A DNA stretch of 64,000 nt, taken from NCBI GenBank assembly GCA_030698225.1, contig JAUYNR010000022.1, forward strand, positions 1-64,000, read 5' to 3'. Positions 10,432 to 22,908 of this stretch are shown piece by piece. Under the pieces are notes generated by a model. That model worked only from the letters and a program-made list of their open reading frames with translations. It had not been told where the DNA came from and did no database searches. The stretch is from Oxalobacteraceae bacterium (GTDB lineage Bacteria > Pseudomonadota > Gammaproteobacteria > Burkholderiales > Burkholderiaceae_D). How positions within the stretch are numbered: position 1 is the first letter of the stretch; every line of letters starts with the position of its first letter. A program made the translations under genes and the position numbers.

Positions 10432-11991
10432 ATGACACAAGCCACTTTGACATTGGAACCCGGCCAATTCTCGCTGGCCGACCTGCGCGCCATCTGGGCC
10501 CGGCCGGCGACTGTGACGCTGGCCGCGGCCGCCTATCCTGCCATCCATGCCTCGGCCGCCGCGGTGCAGCGCATCGTCGCGCGCGGCGACGCCGCCTACG
10601 GCATCAACACCGGCTTCGGCATCCTGGCCAAGACCCGGATTCCCGACGACCATCTGGAACAGTTGCAGCGCAACCTGATCCTGTCGCATTCGGTCGGCAC
10701 CGGCGAGCCGCTGCCGGATGCGGTGGTGCGCCTGATCATGCTGATGAAGGTCGCCAGCCTGGCGCGCGGCTATTCCGGCATCCGGGCGCTGGTGATCGAC
10801 AGCCTGATCGCACTGGTCAACGCCGGCATCATGCCGCTGATCCCGGCCAAGGGATCGGTCGGCGCATCCGGCGATCTGGCGCCGCTGGCGCACATGACGC
10901 TGGCCCTGCTGGGCGAAGGCAATGTGCGGGTGAGTGGTAAAAACGGCGGTCAGATCGTTCCGGCGATGGAAGCCTTGAACAATGCCGGCATCGCACCGGT
11001 GGTGCTGGCCGCCAAGGAAGGTCTGGCGCTGATCAACGGCACCCAGGTTTCGACCGCGCTGGCCTTGCACGGCCTGTTCATGGCCGAGCGCATGCTGGAA
11101 GCCGGCAGCGTGGTCGGCGCCTTGTCCATCGATGCGGCCAAGGGCAGCGATGCGCCGTTCGACGCCCGCGTGCATGCGGTGCGCGGCCAGCCGGGGCAGA
11201 TCGCGTCGGCAAAAATCTATCGCGAACTGCTGGCCGGCAGCGCAATCCGCAACTCGCATCTGGTGCAGGACGAACGGGTGCAGGACCCATACAGCCTGCG
11301 CTGCCAGCCGCAGGTCATGGGCGCTTGCCTGGACATCATCAACAATGCCGCGCGCACGCTGCTGATCGAAGCCAATGCGGTGACCGATAATCCGCTAATT
11401 TTTACTGATGGAGAACAGAGTGCGGTGATCTCCGGCGGCAATTTCCACGCGGAACCGGTGGCGTTTGCCGCCGATACGCTGGCGCTGGCGATGGCCGAAA
11501 TCGGCGCGCTGTCGGAACGCCGGATCGCGCTGCTGATCGATGCCACGCTGTCCGGTTTGCCGCCGTTCCTGGTGCGCGAACCGGGCCTGAATTCCGGCTT
11601 CATGATCGCCCATGTGACCGCCGCCGCGCTGGCATCCGAAAACAAGTCGCTCGCGCATCCGGCCAGCGTCGACAGCCTGCCGACCTCGGCCAACCAGGAA
11701 GACCACGTCAGCATGGCGACCTTCGCCGCGCGCCGCCTGCACGAGATGGCGCACAACACCGCGACCATCGTCGGCATCGAACTGCTGGCGGCAGCGCAGG
11801 GGATCGACTTCCACCGGCCGCTGACCAGTTCGCCGGCGCTGGAAAAGGTCCATAGTCTGCTGCGCGCGCAAGTGCCGGTGTACGGCAGCGACCGCTTCTT
11901 CGCGCCGGACATCGAAGCCGCCAAACAGCTGGTGCTGAGCGGTGCGTTAAGCCAGGCCTGCGGCGAGGTATTTGCCGTGCTATACCGATAG
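10432..11991 (+). CDS. hutH: Histidine ammonia-lyase
   Basis: [23 protein letters not shown] (MIO Ala-Ser-Gly), [13 protein letters not shown] motifs. Confidence 0.96.
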   Translation: MTQATLTLEPGQFSLADLRAIWARPATVTLAAAAYPAIHASAAAVQRIVARGDAAYGINTGFGILAKTRIPDDHLEQLQRNLILSHSVGTGEPLPDAVVRLIMLMKVASLARGYSGIRALVIDSLIALVNAGIMPLIPAKGSVGASGDLAPLAHMTLALLGEGNVRVSGKNGGQIVPAMEALNNAGIAPVVLAAKEGLALINGTQVSTALALHGLFMAERMLEAGSVVGALSIDAAKGSDAPFDARVHAVRGQPGQIASAKIYRELLAGSAIRNSHLVQDERVQDPYSLRCQPQVMGACLDIINNAARTLLIEANAVTDNPLIFTDGEQSAVISGGNFHAEPVAFAADTLALAMAEIGALSERRIALLIDATLSGLPPFLVREPGLNSGFMIAHVTAAALASENKSLAHPASVDSLPTSANQEDHVSMATFAARRLHEMAHNTATIVGIELLAAAQGIDFHRPLTSSPALEKVHSLLRAQVPVYGSDRFFAPDIEAAKQLVLSGALSQACGEVFAVLYR

Positions 11992-11998
11992 GAAAACC

Positions 11999-12982
11999 AT
12001 GAGACTTGCACCCGACATGACACGCTGGCACGGCCGCATCGACGCCGCCGAAGGCCTGCTCGGCCGGCGCTGGCACCAGATCGTCCGGCCGCTGACTGCG
12101 ACCGCTCCCCCCGGCGCGGTGGCGCTGCTCGGCTTTGCCTGCGACGCCGGCGTGGCGCGCAATCACGGCCGGATCGGCGCGCAAGCGGGGCCGGACGCGC
12201 TGCGCGCGGCGCTCGGCAATATGCCGGTGCACCAGTGCAAGACGATCGTCGATGCCGGCAATATCGCATGCGCCGATGGCGCGATGCCCGGCGGCGCCGA
12301 CGGCCTGGAGGCGGCGCAGGCCGAACTCTCGGCCACCATTGCCGCACTGCTGGCGGCCGGCCTGTTTCCGCTGGTGCTGGGCGGCGGGCATGAAATGGCG
12401 TATGGCAACTTCAACGGCCTGGCCGCCCATCTTGGCCGGCAGGAAAAAACGCCGCGCATCGGCATCGTCAACCTGGATGCGCATTTCGATTTGCGGCTGG
12501 GCCAGCAAGGCAGTTCCGGCACGCCGTTCCGGCAGATCGCCGAAGATTGCGCGGCGCGCGGCTGGCCGTTTCGCTACTGCTGCCTGGGCGTCAGCGAGTT
12601 CGCCAATACCGAAGCGCTGTTCGAGCGCGCCGCGCAACTCGATGTGGTGTGGCGGCGCGACGACGAAATGGCCGCGGCCCAGATGCCGCAGACCGTGGCA
12701 ACGCTGCAACAGTTTCTGGCTCAGGTCGATCACGTGTATTTCACCATCTGCCTCGACGTGCTGCCGGCCGCGGTGATGCCGGGCGTCAGCGCGCCGGCCG
12801 CGCACGGGGTCGCGCTGGAAACGGTCGAGGCGCTGCTGGACGCGGTCGCCGCATCCGGCAAGCTGCGCCTGGCCGACATCGCCGAGCTCAATCCGGCGCT
12901 CGACATCGACCAGCGCAGCGCCCGCGTGGCGGCCCGACTGGTGGCCCGCATTGCAAACCGGATCGGAACGCCGCATGCCTAG
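11999..12982 (+). CDS. hutG: Formimidoylglutamase, arginase family
   Basis: [37 protein letters not shown] metal-binding motifs; hut context. Confidence 0.9.
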   Translation: MRLAPDMTRWHGRIDAAEGLLGRRWHQIVRPLTATAPPGAVALLGFACDAGVARNHGRIGAQAGPDALRAALGNMPVHQCKTIVDAGNIACADGAMPGGADGLEAAQAELSATIAALLAAGLFPLVLGGGHEMAYGNFNGLAAHLGRQEKTPRIGIVNLDAHFDLRLGQQGSSGTPFRQIAEDCAARGWPFRYCCLGVSEFANTEALFERAAQLDVVWRRDDEMAAAQMPQTVATLQQFLAQVDHVYFTICLDVLPAAVMPGVSAPAAHGVALETVEALLDAVAASGKLRLADIAELNPALDIDQRSARVAARLVARIANRIGTPHA

Positions 12983-14327
12983 TGTCGATGGCGAGAATGC
13001 CCTCTCCCCCAACCCCTCTCCCGCCCGCGGGAGAGGGGAGCAAAATGAGTCGCTACGCGACTCACACGTTAAAGCCGATCCGCACCCGGCCAGCGGCTGC
13101 GACCTGCTGATCGTCAACGTCGATCTGGCGACCATGAGCGCGCCGCAGGGCTACGGCGAGATCCGCGACGGCGCGCTGGCGCTCAGTGCCGGCCGCATCG
13201 GATGGGTCGGCCGGCGCAGCGATCTGCCGGCCGGCATCCGCGCCGCCGATACCTTCGACGGCAATGGCGGCTGGATCACGCCGGGGCTGATCGATTGCCA
13301 CACCCATATCGTCTACGCGGGCAACCGCAGCAGCGAGTTCGAAGCCAGGCTGAATGGCGCGACCTACGAAGAAATCGCCGGCGCCGGCGGCGGCATCATG
13401 GCCACCGTGCGCGCCACCCGCGCCGCCAGCGAAGCGCAATTGCTGCACCAGAGCTTGCCGCGGGTGCGCAGCCTGCTGGCCGAGGGCGTCACCACGCTGG
13501 AAATCAAGTCCGGCTACGGCCTGACGCTGGAGTCCGAAGCAAAGATGCTGCGGGTGGCGCGCACAATCGGCGCGCTGCTGGCGGTCGATGTCAAGACCAC
13601 CTTTCTGGGCGCGCATGCGCTGCCGCCCGAATATGCCGGGCGCGCGGATGCCTATATCGATGCAGTGTGTGGCGACATGCTGCCGGCGCTGGCCGCCGAA
13701 GGGCTGGTCGATGCGGTCGATGCGTTCTGCGAAAACATCGGCTTCACACCGGCCCAGACCGAGCGCGTGTTTGCCGCCGCGCAACGGCTGCAGCTGCCGA
13801 TCAAGCTGCACGCGGAGCAACTGTCGAACCAGAACGGCGCGGCGCTGGTGGCGCGCCATGACGGGCTGTCGGCCGACCATCTGGAATATCTGAGCGAAGC
13901 CGGGATTGCCGCGATGGCGCAACATCGCACGGTGGCGGTACTGCTGCCCGGCGCCTATTACTTCCTACGCGAAACCCGCTTGCCGCCGGTCCAGGCACTG
14001 CGCGAAGCCGGGGTGCCGATCGCAATCGCCACCGATTGCAATCCCGGCACCGCGCCGCTGACCTCGCTGCTGCTGGCGATGAACATGGCGTGCACGCTGT
14101 TTCGCCTGACGCCGCAGGAAGCGCTGGCGGGCGCCACCAGCATTGCCGCCCAAGCGCTCGGCATCGCCAGCGAGACCGGCAGCCTGGTCGTCGGAAAACA
14201 CGCAAACCTGGCGCTGTGGGACATCGGCCACCCAAGCGAACTGTCGTATGCGATCGGCTTCAACCCCTGCCGCGCCGCATTCCAGCGCGGGATCTTGCGT
14301 CAAAACAAGCCTGTCGAAGCCGCTTAG
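12975..14327 (+). CDS. hutI: Imidazolonepropionase
   Basis: [42 protein letters not shown]-terminus uncertain because a palindromic repeat lies in the 5' end of the ORF. Confidence 0.92.
   Translation: MPSVDGENALSPNPSPARGRGEQNESLRDSHVKADPHPASGCDLLIVNVDLATMSAPQGYGEIRDGALALSAGRIGWVGRRSDLPAGIRAADTFDGNGGWITPGLIDCHTHIVYAGNRSSEFEARLNGATYEEIAGAGGGIMATVRATRAASEAQLLHQSLPRVRSLLAEGVTTLEIKSGYGLTLESEAKMLRVARTIGALLAVDVKTTFLGAHALPPEYAGRADAYIDAVCGDMLPALAAEGLVDAVDAFCENIGFTPAQTERVFAAAQRLQLPIKLHAEQLSNQNGAALVARHDGLSADHLEYLSEAGIAAMAQHRTVAVLLPGAYYFLRETRLPPVQALREAGVPIAIATDCNPGTAPLTSLLLAMNMACTLFRLTPQEALAGATSIAAQALGIASETGSLVVGKHANLALWDIGHPSELSYAIGFNPCRAAFQRGILRQNKPVEAA
13000..13038. repeat. CTCTCCC-type palindromic repeat
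   Basis: CCCTCTCCCCCAACCCCTCTCCCGCCCGCGGGAGAGGGG hairpin; related to 26793-26880 and 33567-33657. Confidence 0.85.
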
Positions 14328-14363
14328 TGGGATAACATTCCCTGTTCTTGCGAAGAGGGTCTG

Positions 14364-15341
14364 ATGAACATATTGCGCGCGCTGTTATTGCTGTGCATTG
14401 CGGCCGGTCTGGCGGCCTGCAGCGGGCAGCCGTCCGACAGCTTTCCCGGCTATGCGGAAGCCGATTATGTGCGCGTTTCCAGCCCGATCGCCGGCACCCT
14501 GCTCACGCTGAATCTTAAAAAGGGCGACACGGCCAAGAGCGGCGCGCCCGCCTTCGTGCTGGAACAGGAAAGCGAAACGGCGGCGCGCGCAGAGGCAGAA
14601 TTCCGAGTCCAGAGCGCCGAAGCCGCGCTGGCGAACCTGAAAAAAGGCCGGCGGCCGGATGAAATCGCCGCCGCGCAGGCGCAACTGGCGCAAGCACAGG
14701 CAGCGCAGCGCCTGAGCGCCGCCGATCTGGCGCGGCAAACCCGCTTGATCGATGCCCACTTCATTTCGGCGGCGCGACTCGATGAAGCGCGTGCTGCCAA
14801 TCTGCGCGACCAGGCCCGGGTGCGTGAGCTGCAGGCGCAACTGCGGGTGCTGCAACTGGGCGCCAGAAGCGACGAGATTGCGGCGGCCGAACAGCAGCGC
14901 AATGCAGCGCAGGCGCAACTGGCACAAGTCGCCTGGCGCGTCGCGCAGAAAAGCCAGACGGTCCCGGTCGATAGTACGGTGGTGGATATCCTGTACCAGG
15001 CGGGCGAGTGGGTGGCGGCCGGCAGCCCGGTGCTGAGCCTGCTGCCGGCGCAGAACATCAAGGCGCGCTTTTTCGTGCCGGAAACGGTGCTGGGCCAGTT
15101 GCAACTCCGCCAGCCGGTGGAGCTGCGCTGCGACGGCTGCGGCGCACCGATCGCAGCCGCCATCAGCTTCATCGCGCACGATGCCGAATACACCGCGCCG
15201 CTGATTTACAGCAAGGAAAACCGCGCAACGCTGGTGTTCATGGTGGAAGCGCGCCCCGACCTCAAGGATGCGTACCGGCTGCATCCGGGCCAGCCGCTGG
15301 AAATCCGGCTGGCCGCATCCGCCGAGCAGGGCAAACGGTGA
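14364..15341 (+). CDS. HlyD-family membrane fusion lipoprotein
   Basis: Lipobox-like GLAACSG, biotinyl-lipoyl/coiled-coil layout, followed by ABC genes. Confidence 0.87.
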   Translation: MNILRALLLLCIAAGLAACSGQPSDSFPGYAEADYVRVSSPIAGTLLTLNLKKGDTAKSGAPAFVLEQESETAARAEAEFRVQSAEAALANLKKGRRPDEIAAAQAQLAQAQAAQRLSAADLARQTRLIDAHFISAARLDEARAANLRDQARVRELQAQLRVLQLGARSDEIAAAEQQRNAAQAQLAQVAWRVAQKSQTVPVDSTVVDILYQAGEWVAAGSPVLSLLPAQNIKARFFVPETVLGQLQLRQPVELRCDGCGAPIAAAISFIAHDAEYTAPLIYSKENRATLVFMVEARPDLKDAYRLHPGQPLEIRLAASAEQGKR

Positions 15342-16297
15342 CTTCCACCGCGCCTATCATCGATGTGCGCGGCCTGACCAAGCGTTTCGGCGACCGTATC
15401 GTGGTCGACCGGTTCGACATGCAAGTGCCGCAAGGGCGCATTTACGGCTTCCTGGGGCCCAACGGCAGCGGCAAGACCACCACGCTGCGCATGCTGTGCG
15501 GCTTGCTGCGCGCCGATGCCGGCGAAGGCACTTGCCTGGGCTACGACATCCGGCGCGAATCGCATCTGATCAAGCGCCAGGTCGGCTACATGACACAAAA
15601 ATTCGGCCTGTACGAGGATTTGAGCATCGCCGAGAATCTCGACTTCATCGCCCGCGTCTTCGAAGTCCCCGCGCGCCAGCAGGCGGTCGAGGCGACTTTG
15701 ATGCAATTGGGCCTGGGCGAGCGCCGCCACCAACTGGCCGGCACGCTGTCGGGCGGCTGGAAGCAGCGCCTGGCGCTGGCTTCCTGCCTGCTGCATGCGC
15801 CGCAACTGCTGTTGCTCGACGAGCCGACTGCCGGCGTCGATCCCAAGGCCAGGCGCGAATTCTGGGACCAGATCCACGACCTGGCGGCGGCCGGCCTGAC
15901 CGTGCTGGTCACCACCCATTACATGGACGAGGCCGAGCGCTGCCACGAGCTGGCCTACATTTCCGAAGGCCGCTTGCTGGCGCGCGGCACCCCGGCCGAA
16001 CTGATTGCCGGCGCCGGGCTGGCGACTTGCGCGGTTGCTGCCATTGATCCGGCCCGCGACCCGGCCCAATTAAGCGCACTGGCGCAGCGGCTGCGCGCAC
16101 TGCCAATGCTGCGCAGCGTCGCTTCGTTCGGCGCCACGCTGCATGTCAGCGCCTCTTCGCAGGCGGCGCTGGATGCGGCGCTGGCGTCGGTTGCGGACCA
16201 GCACCTCAAGCTCACCGCAATCGAGCCCAGCCTGGAGGATGTCTTCATCGTGCTGATGCAGGACAGCCAAGGCAATCCTAGCAGGACTGCAGCATGA
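15338..16297 (+). CDS. ABC transporter ATP-binding protein
   Basis: GPNGSGKTTTLRML, LSGGWKQRLALA, LLLLDEPTAGVDP; GTG start overlaps upstream TGA. Confidence 0.92.
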   Translation: MTSTAPIIDVRGLTKRFGDRIVVDRFDMQVPQGRIYGFLGPNGSGKTTTLRMLCGLLRADAGEGTCLGYDIRRESHLIKRQVGYMTQKFGLYEDLSIAENLDFIARVFEVPARQQAVEATLMQLGLGERRHQLAGTLSGGWKQRLALASCLLHAPQLLLLDEPTAGVDPKARREFWDQIHDLAAAGLTVLVTTHYMDEAERCHELAYISEGRLLARGTPAELIAGAGLATCAVAAIDPARDPAQLSALAQRLRALPMLRSVASFGATLHVSASSQAALDAALASVADQHLKLTAIEPSLEDVFIVLMQDSQGNPSRTAA

Positions 16298-17418
16298 ACT
16301 GGTCGCGCTTTGTCGCCATCCTGCAGAAGGAATTCCGCCAGATCCGGCGCGACCGGATGACCTTCGGGATGATGGTCGGGGTGCCTATCCTGCAACTGAT
16401 CCTGTTCGGCTTTGCGATCAATACCGACCCCAAGCACCTGCCGCTGGCGCTGGTTTCCGCCGACGAGAGCGTATTTTCCCGCAGCTTGATTGCCGGCCTG
16501 GAGAATTCCGCCTATTTCCGCGTCACGCAACGCCCGCACAGCGAGGCGCAAGCCAACCAGCTGCTGGCCGAAGGCGTGGTCCAGTTCGTGCTGGTGATCC
16601 CGGCCGATTTTTCGCGCCGGCTGCTGCGCGGCGAAAAACCGGCGATGCTGCTGGCGGCAGACGCCACCGACCCGGCCGCATCCGGCAACGCGCTGGCCGC
16701 CATCGACCACATCAGCCGGCAGGCATTGCGGCATGATTTGAGCGGCCCGCTGGCCGCGTTGCAGCCGACCGGCGCGCCGTTCGAAGTGCGGGTGCAGCGC
16801 CGCTACAACCCGGAAGGGCTGTCGCGCTACAACATCGTGCCGGGCCTGATCGGCGTGATCCTGACCATGACGATGGTGATGATGACTGCGCTGGCGATGA
16901 CCCGCGAACGCGAGCGCGGCACGATGGAAAACCTGCTGGCAACGCCGGTACGGCCATTCGAAGTGATGGCCGGAAAAATCGTGCCCTACATCCTGATCGG
17001 CTACGTCCAGGTCGCGGTGATCCTGGTCGCCGCGCGCATCCTGTTCGATGTGCCGATGGTCGGCAGCCTGGGCTTGCTGCTGCTGGCGCTGGTGCTGTTC
17101 ATGGCCGCGCATCTGGCGGTCGGCTTCACTTTTTCGACCATCGCCAGCAACCAGTTACAGGCGATGCAGCTGACCTTCTTCTTCTTCCTGCCGTCGATGC
17201 TGCTGTCGGGCTTCATGTTTCCGTTTCGCGGCATGCCGGCATGGGCGCAATGGATAGGCGAAATGCTGCCGCTGACGCATTTCCTGCGCATCGTGCGCGG
17301 GATCCTGCTCAAGGGCAATACGCTGGCAGAAATCGCCCCCGAGCTGTGGCCGATTGCCGCATTCATGCTGGCGGCCGGCGTTATTGCGCTGCAGCGATAT
17401 CAGAGGACGCTCGACTAG
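16294..17418 (+). CDS. ABC-2 type transporter permease
   Basis: Hydrophobic C-terminal half; TRERERGTMENLLATPVRPFEVMAGKI signature; overlaps ATPase stop (ATGA). Confidence 0.9.
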   Translation: MNWSRFVAILQKEFRQIRRDRMTFGMMVGVPILQLILFGFAINTDPKHLPLALVSADESVFSRSLIAGLENSAYFRVTQRPHSEAQANQLLAEGVVQFVLVIPADFSRRLLRGEKPAMLLAADATDPAASGNALAAIDHISRQALRHDLSGPLAALQPTGAPFEVRVQRRYNPEGLSRYNIVPGLIGVILTMTMVMMTALAMTRERERGTMENLLATPVRPFEVMAGKIVPYILIGYVQVAVILVAARILFDVPMVGSLGLLLLALVLFMAAHLAVGFTFSTIASNQLQAMQLTFFFFLPSMLLSGFMFPFRGMPAWAQWIGEMLPLTHFLRIVRGILLKGNTLAEIAPELWPIAAFMLAAGVIALQRYQRTLD

Positions 17419-17723
17419 GCGCCGGGCCGACTGAAGCCGGTCGGCGCAGCTGCGGCACGGTCACCGTTGCGGGTCACGCTCGGTCGCAAACACATGCTGC
17501 CAGTCCTGCCCAGGCGCCCCATTCACTTGTGCCGCAGTGCAATATATTTATATTATCCCCATCAAAATATTGCTATTATGAAAAATAATCGGCATGACCT
17601 CTTTCGCCGCAATCGGCACCCTGAATGCCCCAAGTTGCGAAAAAATGTGCAGCGAATGCCCGTTACCCGACTAAAAATCATGGCTGGAATACCGCCCAGG
17701 CGGGGATTCTTACAAAAGGCGCA

Positions 17724-18137
17724 ATGAAAAATCAAATTTCACCGGTTCCACCGCCCGCCGAGGACCCGCAGGCCCAGCGCCTGCACCGCATGACGTCGTC
17801 GATCGAAGCGATCAACGCCCGCATCGTGCGCCTGGCGATTGCCCTTGACGTGTCGCTCCAGAGCAATGACGAGGTGGTCCGGGTGATGAGTCTGCAGCAG
17901 GTTTCAGCTGTGCCGCCCCAGCGCCAAATTAGCTCGGAGATTCTGATGGCCCACAAGCGGGAAGAGTTACGCGGCCTGCTGGTGCTGCGATATGGCGTCG
18001 AAAGCCGCTACGTGGACCAGGTGGGTGTGATCGCCACGCGCCAGATTTTGATCGAGGCCGAACAACACCTGGCGCGCAAAGGCTTCAATCCCGGCGACGA
18101 TGGGATCGACCTGGACCGCATGTTTAACGCGTTCTGA
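17724..18137 (+). CDS. Hypothetical protein
   Basis: ORF trimmed to MKNQISPVPPPAEDP; no recognised domain. Confidence 0.5.
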   Translation: MKNQISPVPPPAEDPQAQRLHRMTSSIEAINARIVRLAIALDVSLQSNDEVVRVMSLQQVSAVPPQRQISSEILMAHKREELRGLLVLRYGVESRYVDQVGVIATRQILIEAEQHLARKGFNPGDDGIDLDRMFNAF

Positions 18138-18264
18138 CAGGTCGCTGTCGAGCGCCCCGCCATTTTCAAACCCATGACAATGCAGCTTATGACGCCTTCC
18201 GGCACGCCCTTCTCCCTGGCCGGCTACTCCATCGCCAACTAACCATCACGAATCTGCCCAACCT

Positions 18265-19701
18265 ATGACCAACATAAGCGCCCTCCACGAAAACACTCCG
18301 GAAATTGAGTCCGAAACCATCGAGAACGTCACTTTCGACGAGATCGAAATCGGACAAACGGCAGGACAAACGCGCACCCTGAGCAAACAGGACATCGCTG
18401 CCTTTGCCGCGGTATCGGGCGATACCAATCCGGCCCATATCGATGCGGATTATGCTGCCAACACCCTGTTTCATGGCGTTGTCGCGCATGGCATGTGGGG
18501 CGCGGCGCTGATTTCGAAGCTGCTCGGCACCAGCCTGCCCGGGCCGGGTACGATTTATCTCGAACAGACGCTGCACTTCCTCAAGCCGGTCAGAATCGGC
18601 GACACGCTGCACATTACCGCCACCGTGATCGCCAAGGAAGAGCTTAAAAAACACGTCCAACTCGACTGCCAGATCAAGAACCAGACCGGGGCACTGGTAC
18701 TGTCCGGCATCGCCACGGTGATCGCCCCGACCGAAAAGGTCAAGCGGCTGCGCACCCATATTCCGGAACTGCACCTGTTCTACCCGCAGTCACCCTTTGG
18801 CACACTGTTCGACAGCGTGCGCGACCTGGCGGCGGTACGCTGCGCGGTGGTCCATCCGTGCGACCAGGAGTCGCTCAAGGGTGCGCTGGACGCCGCCAGC
18901 CGCGGCCTGATCATTCCGGTGCTGATTGCCCCTGGCGCCAAACTGCGGGCGGTCGCAGCCGACGCCGGCCTGTCGCTCGACGGCATCGAGATCATAGAGG
19001 TTGCGCACAGCCACGCCGCCGCCGCACGGGCGGCCAGCATGGCCGCCGCAGGCGAGGTCGAGATCCTGATGAAGGGCAGCCTGCACACCGACGAGATGAT
19101 GCAGGCCATCGTATCGACGCCGGCACTGCGCACCAAGCGGCGGCTGTCGCACGTATTCCGCTTCGATGTGCCGATGTACGACAAGGTGCTGCTGATTTCG
19201 GACGCCGCCTTGAATATTCACCCTACCCTGCTGGAAAAAGCCGACATCGTGCAAAATGCGATCGATCTGGCGCATGCGCTCGGCACGCCGGAACCCAAAG
19301 TCGCGATCCTGTCGGCGGTGGAAACCGTGACCCCGAAAATAGCCTCCACCATCGACGCCGCGGCGCTGTGCAAGATGGCCGACCGCGGCCAGATCAAGGG
19401 TGCGCTGCTGGACGGCCCGCTGGCCTTCGACAATGCGATCTCAATCGCCGCGGCCCGCATCAAGGGCATCAAGTCCGTGGTTGCAGGCCATGCCGACATC
19501 CTGATCGTGCCCGACCTCGAATCCGGCAACATGCTGGCCAAGCAGCTGGAATATCTGGCCGGCGCGTCCACCTGCGGCGTGGTGCTGGGCGCAACGGTGC
19601 CGATTGCGCTGACCAGCCGTGCTGACGATGCCGGCTCCAGGGTGGCGTCGGCTGCACTGGCGCTGCTGCTGGCGCACCGCTATCGACTGCAACACCCATG
19701 A
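18265..19701 (+). CDS. Bifunctional (R)-specific enoyl-CoA hydratase/phosphate acetyltransferase-like protein
   Basis: N-terminal MaoC hotdog (DTNPAHIDADYA...GVVAHGM); C-terminal PTA/PTB-like domain (GPLAFDNAIS); upstream of ackA. Confidence 0.88.
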   Translation: MTNISALHENTPEIESETIENVTFDEIEIGQTAGQTRTLSKQDIAAFAAVSGDTNPAHIDADYAANTLFHGVVAHGMWGAALISKLLGTSLPGPGTIYLEQTLHFLKPVRIGDTLHITATVIAKEELKKHVQLDCQIKNQTGALVLSGIATVIAPTEKVKRLRTHIPELHLFYPQSPFGTLFDSVRDLAAVRCAVVHPCDQESLKGALDAASRGLIIPVLIAPGAKLRAVAADAGLSLDGIEIIEVAHSHAAAARAASMAAAGEVEILMKGSLHTDEMMQAIVSTPALRTKRRLSHVFRFDVPMYDKVLLISDAALNIHPTLLEKADIVQNAIDLAHALGTPEPKVAILSAVETVTPKIASTIDAAALCKMADRGQIKGALLDGPLAFDNAISIAAARIKGIKSVVAGHADILIVPDLESGNMLAKQLEYLAGASTCGVVLGATVPIALTSRADDAGSRVASAALALLLAHRYRLQHP

Positions 19702-20897
19702 GCGCCGCGCAAAACGCGATACTGGCGGTCAATGCCGGCTCATCCTCGCTGAAATTCGCGCTGTATCCGCAACACGACCACCAAGTCGATACGGCCTGCC
19801 TGACCGGCACCGTCGAAGGACTGGAACCGGGCGGCATGCCCTGCATCCGCGTGCGCGGCGAGCATGGAGAGTCGCAGCAGATACTGCCGCCCGCAGCGGG
19901 CGACAGCTTCGGCCACGCGCTGGCCGCGTTGGGCGGCATCCTTGAACAGCACGCCGACAGCGTGCGCATCGTCGCCATCGCCCACCGCATCGTGCATGGC
20001 GGCGAGCGCTATGCGGTCTCGACCGTGCTCGACGACACAGCGCTGCGCTACCTGGAAAGCCTGTCTTCCCTGGCGCCGCTGCACCAGCCGCACAATCTGG
20101 ACGGCGTCCATGCGTTCCGGCGCGCATATCCGGCGCTGCCGCAGGTCGGCTGTTTCGACACCGCATTCCATGCCACCATTCCAGTGGCGGAGCAAATGTT
20201 CGCATTGCCGCATGCGCTGCGCGCATCGGGCATCCGGCGTTACGGCTTTCACGGCTTGTCCTACCGCTATGTCGCCGGCCGTCTGGCGGAACGCTCGGCG
20301 CAGGCAGGAAAGAAAGTCCTGATCGCCCATCTGGGCAACGGCGCCAGCGCCTGCGCGCTGCAAGACGGCAAAAGCATCGCCACCAGCATGGGTTTCTCGG
20401 CACTCGACGGCCTGGTGATGGGCACCCGCAGCGGCGCAGTCGACCCCGGCGTGCTGCTGCACCTGATGCGGCAAGACTGGGATCTCGAAAAAATCGAGCG
20501 CACGCTGTACCGTGAGTCGGGCTTATCCGGCGTCTCGGGCATCTCGGCCGACATGCGCACCTTGCGCGCCAGCGAGCATCCGGACGCCGCGCTGGCGATC
20601 GCACTGTTTACCCACCGGCTGGTCAAGGAATGCGGCGCACTCACCGCCTGCCTCGGCGGCCTCGATCTGATCGCGTTCACCGGCGGCATCGGCGAACATG
20701 ACACCGCATTGCGCCTGGCTGCCTGCCAGCGCCTGCATTATCTGGGCGTAAAAATCGATGCAGGGCGCAATCTGGCCGCAACCGGCAACCGGACACTGCC
20801 GATCCATGCACCGGACAGCCGGGTCGAAGTATGGATAGTGCCCACCGACGAAGGCCGGGTTGCGGCCGGCGATGCTGCCCAACTATGCCGCCTTTAA
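19698..20897 (+). CDS. ackA: Acetate kinase
   Basis: VNAGSSSLKFALY, HRIVHGGERY, HLGNGASACAL, MGTRSGAVDPG, FTGGIGEHD. Confidence 0.95.
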   Translation: MSAAQNAILAVNAGSSSLKFALYPQHDHQVDTACLTGTVEGLEPGGMPCIRVRGEHGESQQILPPAAGDSFGHALAALGGILEQHADSVRIVAIAHRIVHGGERYAVSTVLDDTALRYLESLSSLAPLHQPHNLDGVHAFRRAYPALPQVGCFDTAFHATIPVAEQMFALPHALRASGIRRYGFHGLSYRYVAGRLAERSAQAGKKVLIAHLGNGASACALQDGKSIATSMGFSALDGLVMGTRSGAVDPGVLLHLMRQDWDLEKIERTLYRESGLSGVSGISADMRTLRASEHPDAALAIALFTHRLVKECGALTACLGGLDLIAFTGGIGEHDTALRLAACQRLHYLGVKIDAGRNLAATGNRTLPIHAPDSRVEVWIVPTDEGRVAAGDAAQLCRL

Positions 20898-20923
20898 TCG
20901 GACAATGCGCGCCCACAAAATAT

Positions 20924-20999
20924 GGAGTATAGTTAAAAATTCATCTTTTACCGCACTAATTGCTTGCGCATTATTAAATACACGTCTCTAGTATATTAA
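20924..20999 (+). repeat. Dispersed ~75-bp intergenic element, copy 3
   Basis: GGAGTATAGTTAAAAATTCATCTTTTACCGCAC...TTAAATACACGTCTCTAGTATATTAAG, upstream of oxyR. Confidence 0.65.
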
Positions 21000-21051
21000 G
21001 AGCCAACGGTTCCGGCCGGTGCCTGCCGGCGGACTGTGCGAAGATACCGGT

Positions 21052-21996
21052 ATGACACTGACAGAACTCAAATACATCGTCGCGGTTGCGCGCGAAAAGC
21101 ACTTCGGCCATGCGGCGGAAGCCTGTTTCGTCGCGCAGCCGACGCTTTCCGTCGCCATCAAGAAGCTCGAAGATGAGTTGGGCGTGGTGATTTTCGAGCG
21201 CGGCGGCGCTGAAATATCGGTCACGCCGCTGGGCGGGAAAATCGTCGCTCAGGCCGAGCTGGTGCTGGAGCAGACTGCCGCCATCAAGGAAATCGCCAAG
21301 CAGAACAAGGACCCGCTGGCCGGCCCGCTGCGCCTGGGCGTGATCTACACCATTGCGCCGTATCTGCTGCCGCCGCTGGTCGGCACCATGATCGAACAGG
21401 TGCCGCAAATGCCGCTGGTGCTGCAGGAAAACTTCACGGTGCGGCTGATCGAACTGCTGCGCCAGGGCGAACTGGACGCCGCCATCATGGCGCTGCCGAT
21501 TCCGGATCATGGACTGATGGTGCAGCCGCTGTACGACGAACCGTTCGTGGTGGCGCTGCCGAAACACCACCGCTGGGCCAGCCGCAGCAGCATCACGGCC
21601 AAGGAACTGAAGTCCGAAACCATGCTGTTGCTGGGCAACGGTCACTGCTTCCGCGACCAGGTGCTGGAAGTCTGTCCGGAGATGTCGCGCTACTCCAGCT
21701 CCGGCGACGGCATCGCCCACACGTTCGAGGGCTCGTCGCTGGAGACCATCCGCCACATGGTGGCTTCCGGCATCGGCATTACCGTGCTGCCGCAGGCCTC
21801 GGTGCCGGACATGGATGCCAAAAACGGCATGTTGCGCTTCATCCCGTTCGAACAGCCTATGCCATCGCGCCGCGTGGTCATCGCCTGGCGCAAGAGCTTC
21901 ACCCGCAGTCTGGCCATCGAAGCGGTGCGGCAGGCGGTGCTGCGCTGCACGCTGCCCGGAGTGACGATGATCGATGAAGTGGCGCTGGAACAATAA
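21052..21996 (+). CDS. oxyR: LysR-family peroxide regulator
   Basis: MTLTELKYIVAVAREKHFGHAAEACFVAQPTLSVAIKKLEDELGV; GHCFRDQVLEVC with OxyR-type Cys residues. Confidence 0.9.
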   Translation: MTLTELKYIVAVAREKHFGHAAEACFVAQPTLSVAIKKLEDELGVVIFERGGAEISVTPLGGKIVAQAELVLEQTAAIKEIAKQNKDPLAGPLRLGVIYTIAPYLLPPLVGTMIEQVPQMPLVLQENFTVRLIELLRQGELDAAIMALPIPDHGLMVQPLYDEPFVVALPKHHRWASRSSITAKELKSETMLLLGNGHCFRDQVLEVCPEMSRYSSSGDGIAHTFEGSSLETIRHMVASGIGITVLPQASVPDMDAKNGMLRFIPFEQPMPSRRVVIAWRKSFTRSLAIEAVRQAVLRCTLPGVTMIDEVALEQ

Positions 21997-22035
21997 ATGC
22001 CGCCGCCGCAACAAGCTCCCATTTAGTATTTAACG

Positions 22036-22908
<873 letters not shown>

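Noticed and set aside
11708-13135. 475-aa minus-strand ORF
   Set aside because: Antisense shadow of hutH/hutG/hutI crossing gene boundaries.
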